A DNA stretch of 35,984 bases from an uncultured Clostridia bacterium (lineage in GTDB: Bacteria; Bacillota; Clostridia; Lachnospirales; UBA5962), in the NCBI GenBank assembly GCA_946481295.1, contig CAMLLW010000014.1:1-35984 (forward strand). Direction: 5' to 3'. The notes below the pieces were generated by a model, which saw only the letters and a list, made by a program, of their open reading frames with translations, was not told where the DNA came from and searched no databases. Made by a program: the position numbers and the translations under genes. This document shows, piece by piece, positions 1 through 8,822 of this stretch (position 1 is the stretch's first letter; each line of letters begins with the position of its first letter).

Positions 1-148
1 AATGATTTATATTAATAGAAAACAAAAAACCTATAAATACAAGAGATAATATTGCAAATAAAATATAGTGTTTATTATTTTTAAGTATATTATATATAGT
101 AAAAAAGATCATAATTATTGTTAAACAAAGTATTAATAAAAAATTCAT
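1..148 (-). CDS. Partial small membrane protein, 5' end only
   Basis: An open frame on the minus strand starts with ATG at 148 and runs off the left edge of the window for 49 codons without a stop. An AGGAATGG ribosome binding site lies just upstream of the ATG. The visible residues form two hydrophobic stretches (about 2-19 and 29-45) separated by a short polar segment rich in Asn and Lys, so the start of an integral membrane protein with a helical hairpin is likely. I do not recognise the family. It is transcribed divergently from cfa. Confidence 0.5.
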   Translation of the reverse strand, partial: MNFLLILCLTIIMIFFTIYNILKNNKHYILFAILSLVFIGFLFSININH

Positions 149-283
149 ATATAACCATTCCTAAATTTTATGTATTAAATTATTATTATATTATTTTAAT
201 ATTTTATAATAGAAAGTTTAAAATAAATCAAAATAAAAATAAAAATGCATATATTTAACATTTTAGGTATTTTAAAAAATATA

Positions 284-312
284 TTGTCAATAATATAAAT
301 AATTGTTAATAT
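284..312 (+). promoter_or_regulatory. Putative sigma-A promoter of cfa
   Basis: TTGTCA (284-289) and TAATAT (307-312) are separated by exactly 17 bp. They sit about 40 bp upstream of the cfa start. The region 149-353 otherwise holds only A+T-rich sequence between the divergent genes. Confidence 0.4.
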
Positions 313-353
313 TATATGAAAGCTTTACATAATACATTAAAGGGGGCAAATAT

Positions 354-1520
354 ATGAGTTTACTAGACAATAAAATTATAAGTTACTTAAGCAAGTTCGA
401 TGCAAATCCATTTTTAGTAAAAATTAAAGATGAAGAATATGTTATAGGAAATGGAGAACCAAGTTTTGTTATTAAATTTAACAAGATACCAGATATAAAA
501 GAACTAATGAAAAGTACATCTTTAGCATTGGGAGAAGCCTATATGCGAGGAGATATAGAAATAGAAGGAGATTTATATAGTGCTCTAGATAAGTTTTTAG
601 GTCAAATGGATAAGTTTGTTACAGACAAAAAAGCTTTAAAAAACATTATATTTTCTTCAACTAATAAAAAAAATCAATTTAAAGAAGTAAGACAACATTA
701 TGATATAGGTAATGATTTTTATAAATTATGGTTAGATGATACAATGAATTATTCATGTGCTTATTTTAAAAATGATACAGATACATTATATCAAGCACAA
801 TTAAATAAAACAGATTATATTCTTAAAAAATTATATTTAAAAGAAAATATGACACTTTTAGATATTGGATGTGGATGGGGATTTTTACTTATCCAAGCAG
901 CAAAAAAATATAAAGTTAAAGGTTTAGGAATTACTTTAAGTGAAGAACAGTACAATAAATTTAATGAAAGAATAAAAGAAGAAGGTTTAGAAGATTACTT
1001 AAAAGTAGAAATAATGGATTATAGAGATCTTTCTAAATCAGGTTTACAATTTGATCGTATTGTAAGTGTTGGTATGCTTGAACATGTTGGAAGAGATAAT
1101 TATGATATTTTTCTAAAAAATGTAGATTCAGTATTAAAACAATCAGGATTATTTTTATTACATTATATAAGTGCTAAAAAAGAACATCCAGGAGATGCAT
1201 GGATTAAAAAATATATATTTCCAGGTGGAGTAGTGCCTTCATTAAGAGAAATAATAAATTTATCGGCAGAGTATAACTTTAGTACATTAGATGTAGAAAA
1301 TTTAAGACGTCATTATAATAAAACATTATTATTATGGGATAAAAATTTTAGAGAGCATATTAAAGAAGTAGAACAAATGTTTGATAAAGAGTTTGTTAGA
1401 ATGTGGGATTTATATTTATGTGCATGCGCAGCTAGTTTTAATAATGGTATTATAGATTTACACCAAATTTTATGGTCAAAAGGAATTAATAATGATCTTC
1501 CTTTAGTAAGATGGTATTAA
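354..1520 (+). CDS. cfa: Cyclopropane-fatty-acyl-phospholipid synthase
   Basis: The enzyme transfers a methylene group from S-adenosylmethionine to the cis double bond of unsaturated acyl chains in membrane phospholipids, making cyclopropane rings. The 388 residues match the usual Cfa length. An N-terminal lipid-binding region (about 1-105) is followed by a class I methyltransferase fold. The SAM motif LDIGCGWG is at 169-176, preceded by the family hallmark QHYDIGNDFYKLWLD (about 114-128) and the YSCAYF segment near 133. The start is supported by an AAGGGGGC ribosome binding site. It stands alone between a divergent membrane protein and a convergent peptidase, so it is probably monocistronic. 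Cfa usually acts late in growth or under acid stress, but nothing here shows that directly. Confidence 0.93.
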   Translation: MSLLDNKIISYLSKFDANPFLVKIKDEEYVIGNGEPSFVIKFNKIPDIKELMKSTSLALGEAYMRGDIEIEGDLYSALDKFLGQMDKFVTDKKALKNIIFSSTNKKNQFKEVRQHYDIGNDFYKLWLDDTMNYSCAYFKNDTDTLYQAQLNKTDYILKKLYLKENMTLLDIGCGWGFLLIQAAKKYKVKGLGITLSEEQYNKFNERIKEEGLEDYLKVEIMDYRDLSKSGLQFDRIVSVGMLEHVGRDNYDIFLKNVDSVLKQSGLFLLHYISAKKEHPGDAWIKKYIFPGGVVPSLREIINLSAEYNFSTLDVENLRRHYNKTLLLWDKNFREHIKEVEQMFDKEFVRMWDLYLCACAASFNNGIIDLHQILWSKGINNDLPLVRWY

Positions 1521-1555
1521 GAGAAATTTAAATTTCTCATTACATAATTTTTTAT

Positions 1556-1609
1556 AAATAAAATCAATAAAACATACTATTTTTATAGATTCTTTTATTG
1601 ATTTTATTT
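1556..1609. terminator. Bidirectional terminator, cfa / M24 peptidase
   Basis: Perfect 17-bp inverted repeat (1556-1572 with 1593-1609) around a 20-nt loop, lying between two convergent genes. The A-rich and T-rich arms can serve either direction. A second small palindrome (1521-1538, GAGAAATTTAAATTTCTC) follows the cfa stop directly. Confidence 0.6.
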
Positions 1610-1616
1610 AATTTAT

Positions 1617-3395
1617 TTATAATTGTTTAGTTTGAATATATAACCAATCTTTTTCTTCGGAAGATAGATATGGGCTTAATAATTCAAATGTTATTTTATG
1701 ATAGTTATTTAACCATTCTATTTCTTTTTTATCAAGTAAATTTAAATTTAACATGTCTCTATCAAATGGTATATAAGAAACTGTTTCAAATTGTAAAAAA
1801 GTACCTGATTCTGTTTTCATATAATCTTTTATTAAAATAGAATTTTCTAATCTTATTCCAAATTTATCTTTTAGATATACTCCAGGTTCATTAGATAGTA
1901 ACATTCCAACTTCCAATTCAGTATCATTTGCTTTAAAAGCTATTCTTTGTGGACCTTCATGGACATTTAAACAAAATCCTATACCATGACTTGTTCCATG
2001 TTTATAATCTAGACCATATTGCCATAAATTATATCTAGCAATTGCATCTAAATTTGAACCAGTAGTAGATTTTAAAAATTTAACTTGAGATAGTGCTATA
2101 TGAGATTTTAAAACAAGAGTATAACAGTCTTTCATTTCTTGAGTTACATTTCCTAATGATATTGTACGTGTAATATCTGTTGTTCCTTCAAGATAGTTTG
2201 CACCTGAGTCTAAAAGAAGTAATCCTTCAGGTTTTAAAGTTTTAGGTATATTTTGATGAACATCATAATGTATAATAGCGCCATTTTCATTATAAGCACT
2301 TATTGTATTGAAACTTTGACATAAATAATTTTCATCTTTTTTTGCATTATTAATTAGTATTTCTTCTACATCTAATTCTGTCATTTTAAAATCATTTATT
2401 GATTCTTTTATATATTTTATAGTTTTAATTAAAGCTATAGCGTATTTTATATTTGCTATTTTTATATTTTTAATTTCTGTTGTATTTTTTATTGATTTTA
2501 AAGAAGATGTTATATCATAAGGTAAAAATATTAATTGTGATTTAGAAATTAGATTATATAGTGTATAATTAGTTTTATTGCTGTCTATTAAAATAGTATG
2601 ATTTGTATCTAAATTTAAATTATTTAGATAATTTTCAATTGAACTGTAAGGTTTTATTATAATATTTTGATTTTTTAATTCGTTTAATATATCTTTATTA
2701 TCATTGTTTTCATCTATAAAAATTATACAATCTGTATTTGTTATTATGGTATAACAATAAAATGAAAATGAACTATTTTTTTTTATAGATCGAATATTTA
2801 AAAGCCATGCTATATCATCTAAAGAAGATATAATATACATATTAGCTCTATAATTTTTCATCTTTATTCTTACACATTTTAATTTATCTAATAAAGTTTC
2901 TCCACAAAAATTTGTATCATGTTTTATAAATTTACCACTAGATATAGGTGGCCTATTTTCCCATATTTCATTTATTAGATCAATATCACTTTTAAGTTTT
3001 ATATTTTTTTTCTGAATTAATGTTTTTAATTTATTAATTTCATTGAAAGATACAGTTTTACCATCAAACCCTACAGTGCCATTATTTTTTGTATTATTAA
3101 AGATAAATTCTTTAAAATCTTCTGTTTCAGAGTTTGAAATATTAAAAATTTCAAAGTTTGTATTTTTTAATTGTTCACTTGCTTGTAATGTATATCTACC
3201 GTCTGTCCAAAGGCATTCTTTTTCCATTGTAATAACAACAATAGCGTTAGAACCAGTAAAACCAGATATAAATTTTACACTATTAAAATATTCGTCAGCG
3301 TATTCACTTTGATGAGGATCAAATTTTGTTATTATATAAGTATCTATAAAATTTTTTTTCATTAATTCTCTTAATTTAGATATTTTATTCTCCAT
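1617..3395 (-). CDS. Xaa-Pro aminopeptidase, M24B family
   Basis: A cytoplasmic metallopeptidase that removes the N-terminal residue from peptides with proline in second position. Two creatinase-like N-terminal domains (about 1-130 and 155-300) precede a pita-bread catalytic domain (about 315-535) and a short M24_C tail, the 'long' 590-residue architecture shared with eukaryotic aminopeptidase P. The metal ligands are all visible: D396 and D407 (LLDSGANYLEGTTDITRT), H470 (HGTSHGIG), E504 (NEPGVY) and E517 (RLEN); H479 lies in VHEGP. A CTGGAGG ribosome binding site precedes the ATG. It is convergent with cfa and preceded by the terminator of the upstream hydrolase gene, so it is probably transcribed alone. 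Peptide salvage is the likely role. Confidence 0.93.
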   Translation of the reverse strand: MENKISKLRELMKKNFIDTYIITKFDPHQSEYADEYFNSVKFISGFTGSNAIVVITMEKECLWTDGRYTLQASEQLKNTNFEIFNISNSETEDFKEFIFNNTKNNGTVGFDGKTVSFNEINKLKTLIQKKNIKLKSDIDLINEIWENRPPISSGKFIKHDTNFCGETLLDKLKCVRIKMKNYRANMYIISSLDDIAWLLNIRSIKKNSSFSFYCYTIITNTDCIIFIDENNDNKDILNELKNQNIIIKPYSSIENYLNNLNLDTNHTILIDSNKTNYTLYNLISKSQLIFLPYDITSSLKSIKNTTEIKNIKIANIKYAIALIKTIKYIKESINDFKMTELDVEEILINNAKKDENYLCQSFNTISAYNENGAIIHYDVHQNIPKTLKPEGLLLLDSGANYLEGTTDITRTISLGNVTQEMKDCYTLVLKSHIALSQVKFLKSTTGSNLDAIARYNLWQYGLDYKHGTSHGIGFCLNVHEGPQRIAFKANDTELEVGMLLSNEPGVYLKDKFGIRLENSILIKDYMKTESGTFLQFETVSYIPFDRDMLNLNLLDKKEIEWLNNYHKITFELLSPYLSSEEKDWLYIQTKQL

Positions 3396-3472
3396 TTAAA
3401 ACCTCCAGAAATATTTAAATAATATAGTATAATATATCACAATTTATAGTATAATTCTATAATGTAAAAAAT

Positions 3473-3502
3473 AAAAGATTAACTTATATAAGTTAATCTT
3501 TT
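3473..3502 (-). terminator. Terminator of the GHL10 hydrolase gene
   Basis: A 14-bp perfect inverted repeat (3473-3486 with 3489-3502) starts directly after the stop codon of the minus-strand hydrolase and is followed on that strand by a T-rich run. Confidence 0.65.
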
Positions 3503-3503
3503 A

Positions 3504-5111
3504 TTAAAAATCAATACTTTTTTTAATGATATTTGTACTTTCTACACCTGTATAAGAAATTGATTTTATTAGATAAGTATAGCTATTATTTTGTAAAACA
3601 TTATTATCTATAAATAAAGCAGAGTTATTATCATTATATAAGATACTTACTATATCAGCTTTATCATATGTAGGCTGTAAGTCTTTTTTTATTCTATATA
3701 TTACAAATTTTCTTGTTAAATTATCATCTGTAGATATTTTTATTTCTACAGAATTATCTTTTTTATTTAAAATTACATTATTAGGAGCTTTAGGAGTTTC
3801 TGGATTATTCCATGGAGTTTGAGGTGTTAAAGCCTTATCTTTGTATAATGTATTTTTAATATTAGTCATATAATCTAAATTATTATCTAGCACAGAAGCT
3901 ATAGAATAATGAATAGTTCCTTTTATATTATCTGTATCTTTTGATATTTTTATTTGACTTAATATTTCATTAGGATCATACCACTGTTTATCAGAATTAT
4001 TTTTTACTTTATAGTCAGCTAAACCTAGATATAAATTTATATTTTTATTTGATCTATTTGAAATTTCATCAGACCACCATTTAGCAAGTGTATTAAAATT
4101 TGCTAGTTCAAATTTTGTAGACCAATAAATTTGAGGTGTAATATAATCAACAATATTTTTTTGTATCCAAGATCTAGTATCTGCAAATACACTATTATAA
4201 CTTTCTGCACTGGCTTTAGTATTACTACCTGTTTCATCAGAAGAAGAATTTTGCCAAACACCAGAAGGAGAAACTCCTAATTGTACCCAGTACTTATGTT
4301 CCTTAATTTTTTTATTTAAATTTTCTAAAAAGTTTGTAATATTATTTCTACGCCAATCTTCAATATTATTAAAGTTTGCTCCATATTTTTTAAATTGTTC
4401 ATCATCAGTATAGGCTATACCTTTTACTTTAGAAGGATAAAAATAATCATCTATATGAATAGCATCTATATCATAATTATCAACTATTTCTAAAATAACA
4501 TTTGTTAAGTAATCAGAAACTTCTGGTATACCAGGATTTAGATAATAGGATTTACCATATTTAAATATCCATTCTGGTTTCTCTATTGCAATATTATTAG
4601 GAGATAATTTGTCTAAAGTTAAATTAGATGTAGTTATTCTATATGGATTAATCCAAGCATGAAATTCTAATCCTTTAGAATGTGCTATTTTAAGTAAAAT
4701 TTGTAATGGATCATAATTAGGGTTACTACCTTGTGATATACCTGTTATATATGAAGACCATGGAACTAAATTTGATTTATAAAGGGCATCTCCTGCAGGT
4801 CTAACTTGAAATACAATAGTATTAAAACCTAAATTTGATATTTTTGTAGTAATATCATCTGCCCATTTTGTAAATTCTGCTTCTTTCATAGGAGGCATAT
4901 TTATATTATTAACTGTTGCAATCCATACACCTCGCATTTCATAATTATTAGCATTATATGTATTATTATTTTTTTCTTCAGAAGTTATAGCTTTAGTATC
5001 TGTTATATTATTACTATTATTTTCTTCAGCGTAGCTATAATTTAATAGACATAAACTAAATATAAATACAAATATTATTGTACATAGATAAAAAATTACA
5101 TTTTTTTTCAT
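3504..5111 (-). CDS. Secreted GHL10 (DUF187) family glycosyl hydrolase-like protein
   Basis: A family-10-like glycosylhydrolase of the kind found in Firmicute cell envelopes; relatives are thought to act on cell-wall or spore glycans, but the substrate here is unknown. A signal peptide (1-28, ending SYA) precedes the (beta/alpha)8 domain (about 58-400). Family motifs are RGVWIATVNN (60-69), FQVRPAGDALY (101-111), FHAWINPYR (150-158) and the acidic IDAIHIDDYFYP (215-226), followed by QLGVSPSGVW and DYITPQIYWS. The last 100 or so residues look like a fibronectin-III-type domain. The frame opens upstream at a TTG (5129), but GGAAGGAG lies inside that extension 8 bp before the ATG at 5111, so the ATG is the start (535 aa). 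It appears monocistronic. Confidence 0.85.
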   Translation of the reverse strand: MKKNVIFYLCTIIFVFIFSLCLLNYSYAEENNSNNITDTKAITSEEKNNNTYNANNYEMRGVWIATVNNINMPPMKEAEFTKWADDITTKISNLGFNTIVFQVRPAGDALYKSNLVPWSSYITGISQGSNPNYDPLQILLKIAHSKGLEFHAWINPYRITTSNLTLDKLSPNNIAIEKPEWIFKYGKSYYLNPGIPEVSDYLTNVILEIVDNYDIDAIHIDDYFYPSKVKGIAYTDDEQFKKYGANFNNIEDWRRNNITNFLENLNKKIKEHKYWVQLGVSPSGVWQNSSSDETGSNTKASAESYNSVFADTRSWIQKNIVDYITPQIYWSTKFELANFNTLAKWWSDEISNRSNKNINLYLGLADYKVKNNSDKQWYDPNEILSQIKISKDTDNIKGTIHYSIASVLDNNLDYMTNIKNTLYKDKALTPQTPWNNPETPKAPNNVILNKKDNSVEIKISTDDNLTRKFVIYRIKKDLQPTYDKADIVSILYNDNNSALFIDNNVLQNNSYTYLIKSISYTGVESTNIIKKSIDF

Positions 5112-5398
5112 TAGATATTCTCCTTCCAATTTTCTATTTTAAACTAATAAAAGTTAATATACTATATTTATTATTTTATTAAAAGTAGTATAACTTAAAA
5201 TTAATAAAATTTAAAATAAAATTATATAAAAATATTAATATATATTTATATTATATTATTTTTAAAATTAAAATAAAATATTGTAATAGAGTAGTAATAA
5301 AGTTTAAAATTCTATATAGATTTACTATTAATAAGATGTAATTTTATTTTATATGTGTTAAAATATTTTAAATTAATATAGAAAGGAACCTTTTACAT

Positions 5399-5887
5399 AT
5401 GAATATTGTTTTATTAGAACCGGAAATACCATCAAATACAGGTAATATTGGACGAACATGTGTTATTACTAATACAAAATTACATTTAATAAAACCATTA
5501 GGCTTTAGTACAGATGATAAATCATTAAAAAGAGCAGGATTAGATTATTGGAAAGACTTAGATGTCACTTATTATGATAATTTTGAAGATTTTATATCTA
5601 AAAATAAAAATATTAAATTATATATGGCCACAACTAAAGCAAAAAATATGTACACAGAAGTAAATTATGGTCAAGATGATTTTATAATGTTTGGAAAAGA
5701 AACTGCTGGGATACCAGAAGAAATATTATTAGAACACCCAGAAGAATGTATAAGAATACCTATGGATGAAAGGTATAGATCATTAAATTTATCAAATTCT
5801 GTATCAATAATTTTATTTGAAGCATTAAGACAAAATAATTTTATGGGATTATTAACAGAGGGACAATTGCATAGGCATAAGTGGTAA
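5399..5887 (+). CDS. trmL: tRNA (cytidine(34)-2'-O)-methyltransferase TrmL
   Basis: A SPOUT-class methyltransferase that 2'-O-methylates the wobble nucleotide C34/U34 of leucine tRNAs using S-adenosylmethionine. The 162 residues form a single minimal SPOUT domain without an added RNA-binding domain, as in E. coli YibK/TrmL. The three trefoil-knot motifs are PEIPSNTGNIGRTC (8-21), MFGKETAGIPEE (about 98-109) and IPMDERYRSLNLSNSVSI (about 126-143). An AGAAAGGAACC ribosome binding site supports the start. It lies between divergent or unrelated units and has its own terminator. Confidence 0.95.
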   Translation: MNIVLLEPEIPSNTGNIGRTCVITNTKLHLIKPLGFSTDDKSLKRAGLDYWKDLDVTYYDNFEDFISKNKNIKLYMATTKAKNMYTEVNYGQDDFIMFGKETAGIPEEILLEHPEECIRIPMDERYRSLNLSNSVSIILFEALRQNNFMGLLTEGQLHRHKW

Positions 5888-5892
5888 AAAGT

Positions 5893-5933
5893 AATAAAAA
5901 GAAGAAACAGATTTATTTCTTCTTTTTATTATT
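5893..5933 (+). terminator. Terminator of trmL
   Basis: A 15-bp perfect stem (5893-5907 with 5916-5930) with an 8-nt loop follows the trmL stop by a few bases. The distal arm is T-rich. Confidence 0.65.
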
Positions 5934-6048
5934 TAAGCTAATTTTGTAATTATTTATTTTTATAAGTTTAATATTTATACTTATAGAATTATTTACATAA
6001 ATGTAAGTCTAATATAACACTTAAATATAAATTAATAATTTAAAAAAA

Positions 6049-6198
6049 TTATAAGGTATCTGTTTTTTTACTATTGCAACAATACTTATTTTTACTACAG
6101 TAAGCACAGTTACAAGTATTTCCTTTTTTCTTAGTTAAATTATATATATTAAATACTACTATAGCAATAAGTATTATACTTATAATTGCTGGTACCAT
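6049..6198 (-). CDS. FeoB-associated Cys-rich membrane protein, 49 aa
   Basis: A very short gene directly downstream of feoB. One transmembrane helix (about residues 3-18) is followed by a basic segment (TKKKG) and a cysteine-rich tail with Cys at about 29, 31, 34, 40 and 41 (CNCAYC then CC). This layout (helix, positive patch, CxCxxC) is that of the FeoB-associated Cys-rich membrane protein family found after feoB in many Firmicutes. Its role is not settled; assembly of FeoB or passing on of ferrous iron has been proposed for similar small partners such as FeoC. GGAGATGG precedes the ATG, and a gap of only 19 bp separates it from the feoB stop, so it is the third gene of the operon. Confidence 0.85.
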   Translation of the reverse strand: MVPAIISIILIAIVVFNIYNLTKKKGNTCNCAYCSKNKYCCNSKKTDTL

Positions 6199-6217
6199 AA
6201 AACCATCTCCTTTAAAA

Positions 6218-8269
6218 CTATAATATCAAAGATACGATATTATATACTATAAAAGTAACTACCCAAGACACAACTATTTGAAATAATACAGCTAAAAAGA
6301 AACATTTTTTTGAAGATAATTCTTTATACATAGTAGAAACTGCTGCTACACAAGGAATAGTTAATAGGTTATAAACTGCAAAAGATACTGCAGAAGCAGT
6401 TGTCATAGAATTTTGTAAAGCATGAGTTAAAGCCATACTTGTAGGCGCATCATCTATTGAATCTATAGTTGTTGAAAATAATTGTCCTAAAGTAGTAATT
6501 ACAGATTCTTTTGCTATAAATCCAGATAATGCAGCAGAAACAAATTTCCAACCTTCTTCTCCTTTTGCAAATCCTAATGGAGTAAATATAAATTTAATAC
6601 CATTACCTATAACACCTAAAATACTATCTTTTGAATTTGGTTCATCTAGCAAATGGAAGTGAAGATCAAAGTTAGATAAAAACCAAATTAATATAATTGC
6701 AGTTATAAGAATAGTACCTGCTTTAGTTATAAAACCTTTTGTTTTTTCCCAAAGATTTAATAATAAAGAAGTTAAATTAGGCATCCTATAAGGTGGCATT
6801 TCCATAATATATGTAGAATCATCATCTTTTAATACAGTATTTTTTAGTAAAAAACATGATAATATTGCGATAACTAATCCTAATATATATATACCAAATA
6901 TTATGGTATCAACATGGCCTTTAAAAAATGCACTCATTATTACAGTATATATTGGTAATTTAGCACCACATGACATAAAAGGAACCATTAAAATTGTCAT
7001 AATACGATTTTTTTCATTTTCTATAGTTCTTGCAGCCATCATTGCAGGTACACTACATCCAAATCCCATTAACATAGGTATAAATGATTTACCAGAAAGC
7101 CCCATAGATTTAAAAAGTTTATCTATAACAAATGATGCTCTAGCCATATATCCACTATCTTCCAATATTGATAAAAATAAAAATAATATTAAAATTTGAG
7201 GTAGATATGAGAATACAGCACCTAATCCTGCAAATATACCGCCAGAAATAAGAGCGGTTTGCCAAGGAGCAGCACCTATATTATCTAATGCTTGTGCTAC
7301 AACTGTACCTAAATTATCAATACCATCTTCTACAAAGTCTTTAAGAAACATTCCAGGACTTGATAGATCATCTATAAATAGGAAATTTTCACTAAATGTA
7401 ACATGAAACATAAAATACATTATTAATAAGAATATAGGAAGACCCAAAAATCTATTAGTTAGTATTTTATCTATTTTACTAGATAATGTTTCTTCTGATT
7501 TAGATGATTTTTTAATTAAAGAAGAACAATATTTTATTATATATTGATATCTTAAATCTGCTATTACAGCTTCCATATCAATACCATTATATTCGTTAAT
7601 TGCTTCTTTCTTTATTTTTTCAACTTTTTCTGAGTTATTACCATCAATTGCATCTAGACTTTCTAATCTATCTATTGTATAAAATAATTGGTTATCAGAA
7701 CCATTATATAAATCATTTAATTCTTTTATATATTTACCTAATGCAAAATTATTTAAAACAGTTGTCGCATTTCTTTTATTATTATAATTTTCATAAATCG
7801 TTTCTAACAATTTATCTAATCCAGTATTATTAGAAGCAGATATATCAACAACGGGAAGTTGTAAATTATCTGACAACTGTTTTATATCTATTTTATTATC
7901 TTGTTTTTCGAAAATATCTATCATATTTAATGCAACAACTATAGGACAATCTATTTCCATAAGTTGAGTTGTAAGATATAAATTTCTTTCTAAATTTGTA
8001 ATATCCACAATGTTTAATATTATATCCGGTTTCTCTTCTAACAGATAATTTCTAGATACAATTTCTTCGGGCGAGTAAGGAGCAAGAGAATAAATACCTG
8101 GTAAGTCTACAATCTTAAATGTTTCATCTTTAAATGTACATTGTCCTTCTTTTCTATCAAATGTAACGCCAGGCCAATTACCAACGTGCCCTTTACTTTT
8201 TGTTAATTTGTTAAAAAGAGTTGTTTTACCACTATTAGGATTACCTAAAAGTGCTATTGTAATTGACAT
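6218..8269 (-). CDS. feoB: Ferrous iron transport protein B (first copy)
   Basis: The GTP-gated inner-membrane ferrous iron importer. The N-terminal G domain has G1 GNPNSGKT (9-16), switch T36, G3 DLPG (55-58) and G4 NMID (115-118), followed by a helical regulatory domain and the multi-pass permease (about 270-683) with two Gate motifs, including MGFGCSVPAMMAART and the conserved PFMSCGAKLP. At 683 residues it is near full family length. The ATG overlaps the feoA stop in TAATG, so translation is coupled. The downstream Cys-rich small protein completes a feoA-feoB-small protein operon. It differs clearly from the second FeoB at 27103, which has MGFGCNAAG and a Cys-rich insertion. Confidence 0.96.
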   Translation of the reverse strand: MSITIALLGNPNSGKTTLFNKLTKSKGHVGNWPGVTFDRKEGQCTFKDETFKIVDLPGIYSLAPYSPEEIVSRNYLLEEKPDIILNIVDITNLERNLYLTTQLMEIDCPIVVALNMIDIFEKQDNKIDIKQLSDNLQLPVVDISASNNTGLDKLLETIYENYNNKRNATTVLNNFALGKYIKELNDLYNGSDNQLFYTIDRLESLDAIDGNNSEKVEKIKKEAINEYNGIDMEAVIADLRYQYIIKYCSSLIKKSSKSEETLSSKIDKILTNRFLGLPIFLLIMYFMFHVTFSENFLFIDDLSSPGMFLKDFVEDGIDNLGTVVAQALDNIGAAPWQTALISGGIFAGLGAVFSYLPQILILFLFLSILEDSGYMARASFVIDKLFKSMGLSGKSFIPMLMGFGCSVPAMMAARTIENEKNRIMTILMVPFMSCGAKLPIYTVIMSAFFKGHVDTIIFGIYILGLVIAILSCFLLKNTVLKDDDSTYIMEMPPYRMPNLTSLLLNLWEKTKGFITKAGTILITAIILIWFLSNFDLHFHLLDEPNSKDSILGVIGNGIKFIFTPLGFAKGEEGWKFVSAALSGFIAKESVITTLGQLFSTTIDSIDDAPTSMALTHALQNSMTTASAVSFAVYNLLTIPCVAAVSTMYKELSSKKCFFLAVLFQIVVSWVVTFIVYNIVSLIL

Positions 8270-8505
8270 TATTTTTCCTCCTTTTTAACAAAAACGTTTT
8301 TTGCTTCAGATTTTCTAATGCTTAGATTATAACCTCTTAATGTTATTTCAATTGGATCACCTAAAGGTGCAATATTTTTTAATAATATTTTAGTACCTGG
8401 TGTTATTCCCATGTCCAAAATTTTTCTACGAAGTGATTTTTGAGCATTTATAGAGGTTACAGTACAAGTTTCTCTAAGCTGTAAACTATCTAAAGTTGTT
8501 TCCAT
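8269..8505 (-). CDS. feoA: Ferrous iron transport protein A (first copy)
   Basis: A small cytoplasmic SH3-like beta-barrel protein (78 aa) thought to bind the FeoB G domain or membrane part and support iron uptake. The family signature is RRKILDMGITPGTKI followed by PLGDPIEITLRGYNLSIRKSEA. An earlier in-frame ATG exists at 8514, but GGGAGG lies only a base or two before it and sits about 10 bp before the ATG at 8505, so the latter is chosen. Its stop overlaps the feoB start by one base. It is the first gene of the operon, with a candidate promoter at 8651-8679. Confidence 0.92.
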   Translation of the reverse strand: METTLDSLQLRETCTVTSINAQKSLRRKILDMGITPGTKILLKNIAPLGDPIEITLRGYNLSIRKSEAKNVFVKKEEK

Positions 8506-8650
8506 AAAATCCATTCCTCCCGTAATTAGTTAGATAGAGTTAACTCAAGAAAATAAATATAGTACTATTTAAATATTAATAGTATAAATGAGTATAAATT
8601 ATTAATATTATTATAAAATATTTTCTTCCGTGAAAATGCTTTACAATAAT

Positions 8651-8679
8651 ATATTATCACAATAAATTACAAATTTCAA
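8651..8679 (-). promoter_or_regulatory. Putative promoter and operator of the first feo operon
   Basis: On the minus strand TTGAAA (8679-8674) and TAATAT (8656-8651) are 17 bp apart. The -10 lies inside the perfect palindrome ATAATATATTAT (8646-8657), flanked so that the minus strand reads TGATAATATATTATT. This resembles a Fur-type half-site arrangement (TGATAAT), which would fit iron control, but in such A+T-rich DNA the match is only suggestive. Confidence 0.4.
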
Positions 8680-8709
8680 TAAGTGACATATTTAGGTAAA
8701 TATGATTAA

Positions 8710-8738
8710 TTGCATATAAATTTTTGTTATGTTATACT
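8710..8738 (+). promoter_or_regulatory. Putative promoter of the DUF6572 gene
   Basis: TTGCAT (8710-8715) and TATACT (8733-8738) with a 17-bp spacer, about 85 bp before the gene start. It is back to back with the feo promoter on the other strand. Confidence 0.45.
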
Positions 8739-8822
8739 CAATAAATATTATACTACTTTGTTAAATTTAGGGTTATAATAAAATTAAAATAAATAAATTT
8801 AATAATGGAAAAGAGGGAATAT

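Larger units (their letters stand above)
8506..8822. other. 317-bp divergent intergenic region feoA / DUF6572 gene
   Basis: This stretch holds the divergent promoters described separately (8651-8679 minus, 8710-8738 plus) and an imperfect A+T palindrome region. In the feoA leader, a 7-bp inverted repeat with an 8-nt loop (8563-8569 with 8578-8584) could be an operator or a small hairpin. I see no further gene in it. Confidence 0.5.

Noticed and set aside
3043-3312. Open frame on the plus strand opposite the Xaa-Pro aminopeptidase
   Set aside because: It is antisense to a conserved coding region, has no ribosome binding site, and its product has no recognisable features.
6903-7199. Plus-strand open frame opposite feoB, and another at 7600-7833
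   Set aside because: Both mirror the conserved FeoB frame; the composition is explained by the complement of membrane-helix codons.
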